NCBI GenBank assembly: GCA_017629835.1
Contig: JAGBWK010000007.1
Span: 1 to 60,937 of the forward strand
Reading direction: 5' to 3'
DNA: 60,937 bases
DNA from: Muribaculaceae bacterium
GTDB lineage: Bacteria > Bacteroidota > Bacteroidia > Bacteroidales > Muribaculaceae
The notes under the pieces are model-generated. The model was not told the DNA's origin, ran no database searches, and worked only from the letters and a program-made list of their open reading frames with translations. Below are positions 37,613 to 46,084 of this stretch, one piece after another (position 1 is the first letter of the stretch; every line of letters begins with the position of its first letter). A program made the translations under genes and the position numbers.

Positions 37613-39109
37613 TTAGCGGTTGATGAGTTGGATTTCGTAGATTGACGGCGATTCGACAGCAGAACGGATGTTAAGGCGTACGCGGCTTGCTGAGATTGGC
37701 TCAGGCAGGCTGATTGATTTGCAATCGCCCATTGCTGAGGTCGAAACATAGATTGGAGTCCAACTACCGTCAGCTTCATTGAAGATGTCGAGAGAGTAGT
37801 CAGTTATGCGATTTGTGCGGTGGAAACGATTGTTGGCATCGCGGTATGAATCGCAATATTCATAGATGTTGACTACGTTGAATTTCTTTTCAGGGTCGGG
37901 GTAAAACACGAGTTGTGCTACAGTGTCGCGTGAAGCCCAACGTGTTTGCATACCGCCGTCGGTCGCTTTCGAAGCATCCCAGTCGCCAGTATCATCCCAC
38001 ACTGATGTTGCTTCAGCTTTTGCGCCCACAGATATGATTTCGCCACCCTTGGGAAGAGGTTTGCCATGCTCGATGCCAATCATACGAGCGAGAGCGATAG
38101 CCGTATTGGCTTCGTGCTGCGGTATGCGACCTGTTTGGTCAGGTGGGAGATTGATTACGAGCGTATTGTTGTTGGCAGTAGACAAATAGAAAAGTTCGCG
38201 AAGTTCAACGAGGTCGCGCACTGGTTGAGGCTCTGCCTTCTGAAACCATTCGTAAGCGTACGATAGGCAAATAGTGTGTTCGAAAGGCAAATAATATGTT
38301 TTGCCGTCGACATTATAGAGTTTTGCGTCATTAGGATGAGCAATTTTGGGGTCATACAAACGGAAGTCAGTTGGGAAATATCGAAATTGAATATCAGGAT
38401 TACCTACCATATCTTCAACTGGGAACATATCAAAGCCTCCTTTATCTTCGCCAATAGGACGAATTGCTGAAACGTTAAATCCTACAGCACATTTGGGTTG
38501 CAATTTCTTCACATGATCGTAGATATGGGGGACATTCCAGTCGGCAGCTGGTTTATCCCAGCCACCGTCGAACCACAATTCACATATATCGCCGTAGTTG
38601 GTGAGCAATTCGTTGAGTTGTCCATCCATATATTCGAGGTAGTCGGAGAAATCGGAACTTTTGTACGACGGCTCGTGGCGGTCCCACAGCGAATAGTACA
38701 GACCTAATTCCAATCCATATTTACGGCAAGCATCGCTAACAGCTTTTACGACGTCGGTTTTAACTGGCGAAGAAGCCACATCATAGTCGGTGTAGCGGCT
38801 ATCCCAGAGGCAAAAGCCATCGTGGTGCTTGGTAACCAATAATATGTAGCGGAAGCCAGCATCGCGAGCCACACGAGCCCACTGGTCGCAGTCGAGATTT
38901 GTAGGGTTGTAGAGCGTTGCCGGGTCTTTGCCTTCCGACCATTCAAATCCATTGAATGTGTTCATCCCGAAGTGAACAAACATACCATATCCGCGCTCAA
39001 TAACACGCTGTTGGCAAGCGTTAGGCTTGGTCGACGGCTTGAGTCGTTGCGCTGTCGCCGACATTCCGACGAGAGCTAACAATAAGAATAATAAGCTTTT
39101 AATTTTCAT
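37613..39109 (-). CDS. GH29 alpha-L-fucosidase with C-terminal F5/8-like domain
   Basis: The 498-residue enzyme has a signal peptide (MKIKSLLFLLLALVGMSATAQ). It shows YGMFVHFGMNTFNGFEW, ILLVTKHHDGFCLWDSRYT, GLELGLYYSLWDRHEPSY, and nucleophile Asp181 in ICELWFDGGWD. After the catalytic barrel (to about residue 345) comes a discoidin/F5/8-type carbohydrate-binding module (ATSVWDDTGDWDASKATDG to the end). The motifs differ clearly from the GH29 gene at 36193, so this is not a recent duplicate. The pattern is closer to GH29-B, the alpha-1,3/4-fucosidase group. It is the last gene of the GH3-GH92-GH29 run, 24 bp after GH92. Confidence 0.93.
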   Translation of the reverse strand: MKIKSLLFLLLALVGMSATAQRLKPSTKPNACQQRVIERGYGMFVHFGMNTFNGFEWSEGKDPATLYNPTNLDCDQWARVARDAGFRYILLVTKHHDGFCLWDSRYTDYDVASSPVKTDVVKAVSDACRKYGLELGLYYSLWDRHEPSYKSSDFSDYLEYMDGQLNELLTNYGDICELWFDGGWDKPAADWNVPHIYDHVKKLQPKCAVGFNVSAIRPIGEDKGGFDMFPVEDMVGNPDIQFRYFPTDFRLYDPKIAHPNDAKLYNVDGKTYYLPFEHTICLSYAYEWFQKAEPQPVRDLVELRELFYLSTANNNTLVINLPPDQTGRIPQHEANTAIALARMIGIEHGKPLPKGGEIISVGAKAEATSVWDDTGDWDASKATDGGMQTRWASRDTVAQLVFYPDPEKKFNVVNIYEYCDSYRDANNRFHRTNRITDYSLDIFNEADGSWTPIYVSTSAMGDCKSISLPEPISASRVRLNIRSAVESPSIYEIQLINR

Positions 39110-39133
39110 AATGGTATCGATTTTTTTAATTTT

Positions 39134-41317
39134 TTATTTCTTAGGTTTTGAAGATAGCTCTACTTCAAGCATCCCCCCAGCCATAATGTCGCTATGAGAG
39201 AGCGTCAACGACTTTAAGGGTTTGCCATTAAGAGTGATTTTCTTGATGTAGATATCGGTCGGTGTGCGACGTTTAACGCTGATTTCAAACTTCTTGCCAT
39301 TTTCAAGATTGATAACAGCGCTGTCTACGGCAGGAGTGCCTATAGCATACTCACCCGAGGCGGGATTCACTGGATAGAATCCGAGAGCACTGAAGATGTA
39401 CCACGACGACATTTCGCCGCAATCGTCGTTGCCAGCATAGCCCGACGAGCTGTTGTTGTACATTTCGTGCATTATGCGATTGACCAAACTCTGAGTTTTG
39501 TCGGGTCGCCCAACATAGTTATACAGGTAAGCAACGTGGTGCGACGGCTCGTTGCCATGAGCATACTGACCGATGCAACCCGACACGTTGTCGTTCTTAT
39601 ATTCCAATTCAGCTTCAGTAGCGAAAAAGTCGTCGAGTTTCTTCTCGAACGCTTTGTTGCCACCAGTCAACTCAACAAGGCGAGCGATGTTGTGAGGCAC
39701 ATACCAATAATATTGCCATGCGTTGCCCTCAGTGAAGGGGTTTCCGCCGTTTGCACCATGACGCAAGGGGTCGAATGGCTCAATCCATTGCCCATGCTCA
39801 TCTTTCGACTGGAAGAAGTGTGTATCGTGGTTGTAGAGATTATTATAATATTCGCTGCGAGCGATAAATCGTTGATAGTCCTCCTCATAGCCAAGATGCT
39901 GTGCAAGTTGAGCCACGCACCAGTCATCGAATGCTATTTCGAGAGTTATCGAAACCGACTGGGTTTGAATCGGCTCAGGCATATAGCCATATTTCTCCCA
40001 AACGTCCCATGGCGAATTGGGATGCGAGGTTGTAGATGTAGTTTTCACCGCTTCCCATGCTCGTTGAGGATCAATGCCGGGAACACCCTTGAGCACAGCA
40101 TCAACAACTACCGGAATAGCGTGATTACCTATCATACAATAGTTATCCTGACCCCAAAGTTGCCATATCGGGAGATAGCCGTAAGCGTCGTAATGGTCGA
40201 GCATTGAATTGACGAAATCGGCGGTAAGCGTAGGCGAAAGGATTGTGTAAAGCGGATGCGCTGCGCGATACGTATCCCAAAGTGAGAATGTGGTGTATTC
40301 AGCTTTGCCCTCAGGCTTTTGACCTAAAGAATAGTCGGCTGTCATATACTGACCATTGACATCGCTGAACAGATTAGGCTGAATCATAGTGTGATAGAGA
40401 GCGGTGTAGAATGTGGTCATTCGTTCAGAGTCGAGCTGCACCTCTATCTGGCTCAACGCCTCGTTCCATTGAGTATCAGCACGTGACACATATTCTTCGA
40501 AATTCCATGTAGGCATTTCGGTATGAAGATTAAGGCGTGCATTTTCGACCGAAACGGGCGAGATGCCAGTTCGACAAGTGACACGCTCTACGCTACCGAA
40601 ATCGAGCACTGCCGACAGTTGGCGCCCATTGATTACGTCGCCGTCGCTAACGGCGCGATTGCCGTCGAAAAATTTGATTGAACGGATAGTGTCGGAAAAC
40701 TCAGTGTAGAAGCACACTTTGCGAATTTTTGCCCAACCTGTGATAATGCGGTAACCCGAAATAGCCGTGGGGCTAACTTGGCGGATTTGCGAATTCAGAA
40801 TTTGACGACCCCAATCACCCTTCGTTGCCGAATGGTCCATATCGACTACCACTTTGCAGTTTTCTGCTTCGGAAAACGTGTAGCGCTGCATTCCGGCGCG
40901 GAGTGTAGTGGTAAGCTCGACACGAATCAATTCGTCGTCGAGCATCACAGCATAGTAGCCGGGGCGCGCCTCCTCGTTGTGGTGCGTGAATGCTGATTTT
41001 CGAAGGTTAGATACTGTTGGGAAGAACGTAACATCAATCAAGTCGCAAGCCCCTGTGCCACTCAGTCGAGTGTGTGAAAAACCATAGATTACGCTGTCGG
41101 TGTAATGGTAGCCTGAGGCTTTATACCAATATGGGTCAAAGTGGGTGTCGGGGCTTAACTGCACCATACCGAACGGCACAGTAGCTCCGGGATAAGTATT
41201 ACCTGTTAGTCCACCGTCGACAGCACCTGTTCCGATGAATGGGTCGACATATTGAGTATAGTTTGCGGCTGATGCGGCAAACCCAACGGCAGCAAGAATG
41301 GCAAAAATAGGTTTCAA
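39134..41317 (-). CDS. GH92 alpha-mannosidase
   Basis: The 727-residue protein has a signal peptide (MKPIFAILAAVGFAASAA). It carries the GH92 N-terminal hallmark YVDPFIGTGAVDGGLTGNTY followed by PGATVPFGMVQLSPDT and YGFSHTRLSGTG. The catalytic (alpha/alpha)6 part shows SLWDTYRAAHPLYTI and GNPFTEGNAWQYYWYVPHN. GSPA-like GNDDCGEMSSWYIFSALGFY near the C-terminus is also typical. GH92 enzymes are calcium-dependent exo-alpha-mannosidases that invert configuration, many cutting alpha-1,2 links on N-glycans. The position between GH3 and GH29 fits trimming of mannose-containing glycans. Confidence 0.96.
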   Translation of the reverse strand: MKPIFAILAAVGFAASAANYTQYVDPFIGTGAVDGGLTGNTYPGATVPFGMVQLSPDTHFDPYWYKASGYHYTDSVIYGFSHTRLSGTGACDLIDVTFFPTVSNLRKSAFTHHNEEARPGYYAVMLDDELIRVELTTTLRAGMQRYTFSEAENCKVVVDMDHSATKGDWGRQILNSQIRQVSPTAISGYRIITGWAKIRKVCFYTEFSDTIRSIKFFDGNRAVSDGDVINGRQLSAVLDFGSVERVTCRTGISPVSVENARLNLHTEMPTWNFEEYVSRADTQWNEALSQIEVQLDSERMTTFYTALYHTMIQPNLFSDVNGQYMTADYSLGQKPEGKAEYTTFSLWDTYRAAHPLYTILSPTLTADFVNSMLDHYDAYGYLPIWQLWGQDNYCMIGNHAIPVVVDAVLKGVPGIDPQRAWEAVKTTSTTSHPNSPWDVWEKYGYMPEPIQTQSVSITLEIAFDDWCVAQLAQHLGYEEDYQRFIARSEYYNNLYNHDTHFFQSKDEHGQWIEPFDPLRHGANGGNPFTEGNAWQYYWYVPHNIARLVELTGGNKAFEKKLDDFFATEAELEYKNDNVSGCIGQYAHGNEPSHHVAYLYNYVGRPDKTQSLVNRIMHEMYNNSSSGYAGNDDCGEMSSWYIFSALGFYPVNPASGEYAIGTPAVDSAVINLENGKKFEISVKRRTPTDIYIKKITLNGKPLKSLTLSHSDIMAGGMLEVELSSKPKK

Positions 41318-41405
41318 GGCAAGAATATTTTAGATGTTTACAGAGAGAGGGGCAGTGAGTAAATGGGAGAGATTGAATTATTTCAAAACAATGATTTCTG
41401 AGGGA

Positions 41406-43676
41406 TTATTTCAGAGGGATAGTTTTGCGGCAACGGATGTCGTCGGAAGCTGAGCCAATCATCAACTCAAAATCGCCAGGTTCAACCACCTCGCGCATAG
41501 CTTCATCGAAAAGAGCAAGTTCTGATATGGGAAGCTCTATCTCCACAATTCGAGTTTCGCCCGGTTGCAGTTCGATTTTGTCAAACCCTTTGAGTTGCAT
41601 AACAGGGGTGTCGACCGAGCTATAAACGTCTCTTACATAGAGCTGTACAACCTCTTTTCCAACGCGTGAGCCTGTGTTGGTGACTGGCACAGTGATGCGG
41701 ATTACATTGTCGTCGACTGAGTATTCCGTTTTGTCGGTAGTCATATCGCCGTAGCTGAATGTAGTATAGCTCAATCCATGTCCAAATCTCCAAAGTGGTG
41801 TTGGGGGCTCAAAAATGTAGCGAAGTCCGGGGTCGTCGGCGCTACCATTCTTATCCCACCCTTCGCGGTCGGTTGCATAATGGTTGTAGTAGCATGGGAT
41901 ATTACCTGTCGAGCGTGGAAATGAAACCGACAATTTGCCCGACGGATTCACATTTCCAAGCAAAGCATCGGCAAGTGCAGCGCCCTGCTGCTCACCGCTA
42001 TACCATTGCACAACGAATGCGTCGGCATTCTCCTTCACCCACGGCATAGCGAAAGGACGTCCCGAAATCAGCACCACTACAAGCGGTTTGCCAGTAGCTT
42101 TAACTTTTTCGAGCAGGAGCTGTTGGCTGCCCGGCAAATCGAGCGAACTGAGGTCAAAACTTTCGCCCGAAGTACTTTTATTGGGACCACGTCCCCACCA
42201 TGTGCTGCGTGTGCCTACTGCTACGATAGCCACGTCGCTGTCGGCTGCAAGTTGCACTGCCTCGTCGATAGCAGTAGTGTCGTTGCTCCACCAGTCGCAA
42301 CCTTCGGCATAAGCGACTTCTATACCATTAGCGTTAGGGCTCGCTTCGATAGCCGACAAAAGTCCTTGGAGCAGCGTTACGCCCACTTTTTGATCGGCAC
42401 GCACCCATGAATAGTCGCCCATAACGGCGAAGTCGGCATTTGGTCCAACTACAGCTATTTTTTTGTATTTCTTTAGGTCGAGCGGAAGGATGCCATTATT
42501 TTCCATTAATATAAGACTCTCGTCGGCAACCTCCTTAGCGATTGCAATATGTTCAGGCGTGTGAACCGATTCCCATACACGTTCGGGGTCGATTGGTTTA
42601 TCTTCAAACAACCCAAGTCGGAATTTTGCGCGTAAAATGCGGCGCACTGCGTTATCAATCACCGCTTCCTCAACCAATCCTTTCTGAACGGCATCTTCGA
42701 GCGTGAGGAATGCGCCATACACGCCAAGGTCGAGACCCGCTTTGACAGCCTTAATAGCTGCTGCCTGCTGCGAAGGCATATTGAAATGCTGTGTATGCAA
42801 GCGGTCAATCGCACCCCAGTCGGAATAAACGTAGCCGTCAAATCCGAGCTGATTGCGGAGCAACTCTGTCAGATAATAATACGAGCCACTGATTGCAACG
42901 CCGTCGTAGGCCGAATAGCAACTCATTATCGCCGAGGGCTTGCAGCGGTCGATAACTTTGCGGAATGGGGGCAGATAGATTGACCACAATTCGCGTGGAC
43001 CGCCAGCAACGTGAGCGCTGTTCAATCCACCCGAGGGTGAGCCGTGAGCTACAAAATGCTTTGGCATACAGTAGATAGGGTGATTCTTCTGGTAGCCGTC
43101 GATAAAGGCCACCGCCATTTCGCCTATCAAGTACGGGTCTTCGCCAAAGGTTTCCTCGATTCGGCCCCAACGAAGCTCGCGAGCTATGTCGAGCACTGGC
43201 GAAAGAATCTCATGAATACCAATGGCATCTGCCTCACGACCAGCAGCATCCGTCATGCGACGAATAAGGTCGGGATTGAACGTAGTCGACTGTGCCAAGG
43301 CGTGAGGAAAGAGCGTACACCCGTCCTGAATTATACCTTGAATACCCTCTACAGAGGTGATTACTGGAATTCCAAGTCGCGTAGAATCAGCCATATACTT
43401 GTCAAGTGCCGCATGAATACAAGCGCTCTCGTAAGCATCTTTGCCCATTTCGTGACTTGAGCCGAAGCTCACACCACCCGACATATTCGTGTCGCGCAGG
43501 AAATCGGTGATGCTCAAATCCTTCATTTGCATAATTTTTTCGTGAAGCGTCATTCGCGAAATCAAGTCTTCGACGCGCTCATCGACCGATGCATTAGGAT
43601 TTTTGTATAGAGGCTGCTCTGCCATTGCGCAAAATGCAATGGTAAAAGTAAAAATGCTTAATAGTAATCGTTTCAT
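41406..43676 (-). CDS. GH3 beta-glycosidase
   Basis: The 756-residue enzyme has a signal peptide (MKRLLLSIFTFTIAFCAMAE) and the three GH3 domains: an N-terminal barrel (residues about 30-370), an alpha/beta sandwich (about 390-620) and a fibronectin-like C-terminal domain (about 650-750). The nucleophile is Asp286 in YVYSDWGAID. RLGIPVITSVEGIQG and AKHFVAHG-like MPKHFVAHGSPSGG are present; the latter carries the Lys-His pair. The sugar specificity (beta-glucosidase or beta-xylosidase) cannot be told. It is first of a three-gene run with GH92 and GH29. Its upstream region contains the 8-bp tandem repeats. Confidence 0.95.
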   Translation of the reverse strand: MKRLLLSIFTFTIAFCAMAEQPLYKNPNASVDERVEDLISRMTLHEKIMQMKDLSITDFLRDTNMSGGVSFGSSHEMGKDAYESACIHAALDKYMADSTRLGIPVITSVEGIQGIIQDGCTLFPHALAQSTTFNPDLIRRMTDAAGREADAIGIHEILSPVLDIARELRWGRIEETFGEDPYLIGEMAVAFIDGYQKNHPIYCMPKHFVAHGSPSGGLNSAHVAGGPRELWSIYLPPFRKVIDRCKPSAIMSCYSAYDGVAISGSYYYLTELLRNQLGFDGYVYSDWGAIDRLHTQHFNMPSQQAAAIKAVKAGLDLGVYGAFLTLEDAVQKGLVEEAVIDNAVRRILRAKFRLGLFEDKPIDPERVWESVHTPEHIAIAKEVADESLILMENNGILPLDLKKYKKIAVVGPNADFAVMGDYSWVRADQKVGVTLLQGLLSAIEASPNANGIEVAYAEGCDWWSNDTTAIDEAVQLAADSDVAIVAVGTRSTWWGRGPNKSTSGESFDLSSLDLPGSQQLLLEKVKATGKPLVVVLISGRPFAMPWVKENADAFVVQWYSGEQQGAALADALLGNVNPSGKLSVSFPRSTGNIPCYYNHYATDREGWDKNGSADDPGLRYIFEPPTPLWRFGHGLSYTTFSYGDMTTDKTEYSVDDNVIRITVPVTNTGSRVGKEVVQLYVRDVYSSVDTPVMQLKGFDKIELQPGETRIVEIELPISELALFDEAMREVVEPGDFELMIGSASDDIRCRKTIPLK

Positions 43677-43713
43677 AGAGGAGTTTCAGTGAGAATTTAG
43701 ATGATTGAAGGCT

Positions 43714-43777
43714 TCGAACTCTCGAACAATCGAGCAATCGAGTAATCGAACATTCGAACAATCAAGAAGTCGAGGTA
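43714..43777. repeat. Eight degenerate 8-bp tandem repeats (TCGANCAA-like)
   Basis: Units tcgaactc, tcgaacaa, tcgagcaa, tcgagtaa, tcgaacat, tcgaacaa, tcaagaag and tcgaggta follow each other without gaps. They lie between the GH3 start codon and the terminator of the GH36 gene. They resemble a slippage-prone microsatellite. Confidence 0.8.
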
Positions 43778-43808
43778 TTCGAGGGTTCGGGCTTTGGAGC
43801 TTAAAAAT

Positions 43809-43848
43809 GGGCTGTATCAAGTCCAATGTTCAGAATATGATACAGCCC
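43809..43848 (-). terminator. Terminator of the GH36/esterase/HTCS-2 run
   Basis: On the minus strand an 11-bp perfect stem (tgatacagccc / gggctgtatca on the plus strand) with an 18-nt loop is followed by ATTTTTAAG. It starts 19 bp after the GH36 stop codon. Confidence 0.75.
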
Positions 43849-43866
43849 AAATATAATTTATCGGAA

Positions 43867-46002
43867 TTACTTCTTAACGAGTTCGTAGATGCTGCTTGTC
43901 ATCTTCGAGCCTGAGAACATAGGAAGACCTACGGTCATCAAGTAGTCGCCTGAATATGTCGATACACGACCTTTAGTTGCGTTTTGGCGGCAAATTTCGG
44001 TTACTTCATATGTTGCACTTGGGTCAAGACCTTGCATCTTCACATTTTCGCGACGCTCGTTGTAGCGAGGATAAACGTTGAATGCAAACACTACAGCATG
44101 GCTGCTATCCTTAGTGACGTACATAGTTGAAGCGTAGTTGCCTTCGTAGGGAGAAACCAAACGGTATTGGTCACCGTCGAGGATTACAGGTTTGAGGCGG
44201 TTGTACTCTTTCACTGCATGTTTAGCATACTTAAGGTCAGCTTCAGGAAGTTCATCAACGCGGATGTCGAAGCCGAGTTTACCCATCATAGCTACATCGG
44301 TGCGGAATTTAAGTGAAGCTGAGCTGTTCCAAGTAGTGACGTGAGCACATTGAGTTTTAGCTGGGAATACCTGCGACATACCATACTGGATGAAGAGGCG
44401 TTCGATTGGGTCGGTGTTGTCGCTGGGCCAGAATTCAGTGAAGTATTCGAGAGCCTTGTAGTCGCAACGACCACCACCACCTGAGCAGAGCATCATTTCG
44501 AGGTCGGGATATTTTTCTGCGATACGATCGAGCACGTTGTAAAGACCGCGAACATAATCTACATAGAGGTGTTGCTGATTCTTTTCGTATGGAGAATAGA
44601 TGTTTGTAATCGGGCTATTGCAGTCCCATTTGAAGAATGCGATACCAGGATATTTGGTCTTGAGGTCATCAACTACGCCAAACACGAAGTCTTGAACTTT
44701 AGGATTGCTCAAATCGAGTACGAGCTGATTACGGAAATAGTATTCTTCGCGGTTGGGGAGAGTGATTACCCAATCTTTGTGGTTTTCGTAGAGTTCACTC
44801 TTTGGATTCACCATTTCAGGCTCAATCCAAAGGCCGAAGAGGATACCCTGATTCTGAGCTTCTTCAACCAAACGACCAATACCGTTGGGGAGTTTGTCGG
44901 CAGTTTCGTCCCAGTCGCCAAGACCCTGGTGGTCAGATGAACGAGGATACTTGTTGGCAAACCAACCGTCGTCGAGCAAGAACATATCTACGCCCAATTC
45001 CTTAGCGTTGCGGATAATTTTCACCAACTTTTCTTCGTCGAAATCGAAGTAAGTAGCTTCCCAGTTGTTGAGCAATGTGCGACGATCGCCCATACCGTCC
45101 TTAACACGATATTTGCGAGCCCAATCGTGGAAATTGCGAGCTGCACCACCACGACCCTCGTTGCTGAGAGTGAACACAAATTCGGGAGTAGTGAATGTTT
45201 GACCCTTGCCAATTGTATAGGTTGAAGCATACGGATTGATACCAGAAACCACACGCAAACCACCATTTTGGTCAATTTCGAATGTGTGGCGATAGTTGCC
45301 AGTCCAAGCAAGTGTACCAACCATAACTTCGCCAGCATTTTCTTCAGCAGGTTTGTCTAACGAAAGTACGAAGAAGGGCGAAAGGAACATATTGTGGCGT
45401 GCACCAAGTTTGGTGTCGAGCACTTTTTTGCCAAATTCGAGTTTCTGTTCCATCATATTGCCTTCGTCAGCCCAATCGCCATTGAATTGAGTGAGATAGT
45501 AAGCTGGGCGGTCGAAATGAAGCATCGATGAAGCATAGCGTTCGAGTTCAACGGGCTTACCTTCACGGTTGGTAATTTCGGTCCACTGAGTGATAATATC
45601 TTCTGCTGGATAAGCAGTTGTGTGAAGCGCAACCTCATCTTTGTAGATAGGGTCAGCCATATAGATTGACGTAGTTATAGAGCCGTCGGAGTTAGCAGTC
45701 GTTTTAGCATCAACAAAGTTGAGGAGCGTCGACATATTGCCGTCGGCGTGATTGATTTGGAGTGCGGGCTCGAAATAATCTTCCATACCGCTTGTGATGT
45801 AAGCCTCAGGCATATTTTTCATCACATTATAATCGGCAGAGTTGAGCATACGCTTGCCGAAATATCTCTGATAAATGCGACCATTGTCGGCTACAGCATA
45901 AACTAAGCCTACATTTTCGGTTTCAACCGGTATTATGCGGTCAGCGTGAATGGCAGGTGCTGCCAGCAGCATGGCTGCAAGGATAGAAATCTTTGTGTTC
46001 AT
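43867..46002 (-). CDS. GH36 alpha-galactosidase
   Basis: The 711-residue protein has a signal peptide (MNTKISILAAMLLAAPAIHA). The GH36 barrel shows LLDDGWFANKYPRSSDHQGLGDW, LFGLWIEPEMVNPKSEL, the nucleophile Asp460 in FFKWDCNSPI, CSGGGGRCDY, and the acid/base Asp528 in FWPSDNTDP. The 68-residue spacing between the two Asp residues suits the family. It hydrolyses terminal alpha-1,6-galactose from raffinose-type or galactomannan-type oligosaccharides. The signal peptide places it in the periplasm or beyond. It is last in the run that includes the esterase and HTCS-2. Confidence 0.96.
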   Translation of the reverse strand: MNTKISILAAMLLAAPAIHADRIIPVETENVGLVYAVADNGRIYQRYFGKRMLNSADYNVMKNMPEAYITSGMEDYFEPALQINHADGNMSTLLNFVDAKTTANSDGSITTSIYMADPIYKDEVALHTTAYPAEDIITQWTEITNREGKPVELERYASSMLHFDRPAYYLTQFNGDWADEGNMMEQKLEFGKKVLDTKLGARHNMFLSPFFVLSLDKPAEENAGEVMVGTLAWTGNYRHTFEIDQNGGLRVVSGINPYASTYTIGKGQTFTTPEFVFTLSNEGRGGAARNFHDWARKYRVKDGMGDRRTLLNNWEATYFDFDEEKLVKIIRNAKELGVDMFLLDDGWFANKYPRSSDHQGLGDWDETADKLPNGIGRLVEEAQNQGILFGLWIEPEMVNPKSELYENHKDWVITLPNREEYYFRNQLVLDLSNPKVQDFVFGVVDDLKTKYPGIAFFKWDCNSPITNIYSPYEKNQQHLYVDYVRGLYNVLDRIAEKYPDLEMMLCSGGGGRCDYKALEYFTEFWPSDNTDPIERLFIQYGMSQVFPAKTQCAHVTTWNSSASLKFRTDVAMMGKLGFDIRVDELPEADLKYAKHAVKEYNRLKPVILDGDQYRLVSPYEGNYASTMYVTKDSSHAVVFAFNVYPRYNERRENVKMQGLDPSATYEVTEICRQNATKGRVSTYSGDYLMTVGLPMFSGSKMTSSIYELVKK

Positions 46003-46084
46003 TGTCGTTTATAAATCAGTAATAAATAAAATGCTTTAATGGTATTATTTTGGTTAGCAATAATGATTGCAATGTTGGCGTGGA

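Noticed and set aside
36193..39109. The two GH29 genes as a recent inverted duplication
   Set aside because: Their active-site segments and C-terminal domains differ strongly (IGAIWFDGYWD without an F5/8 module against ICELWFDGGWD with one).
39467..40207. Long plus-strand open frame opposite GH92 (246 codons)
   Set aside because: It is the antisense shadow of a well-conserved GH92 coding sequence and has no family features. The same holds for the 346-codon frame at 59519-60559 opposite the FG-GAP gene.
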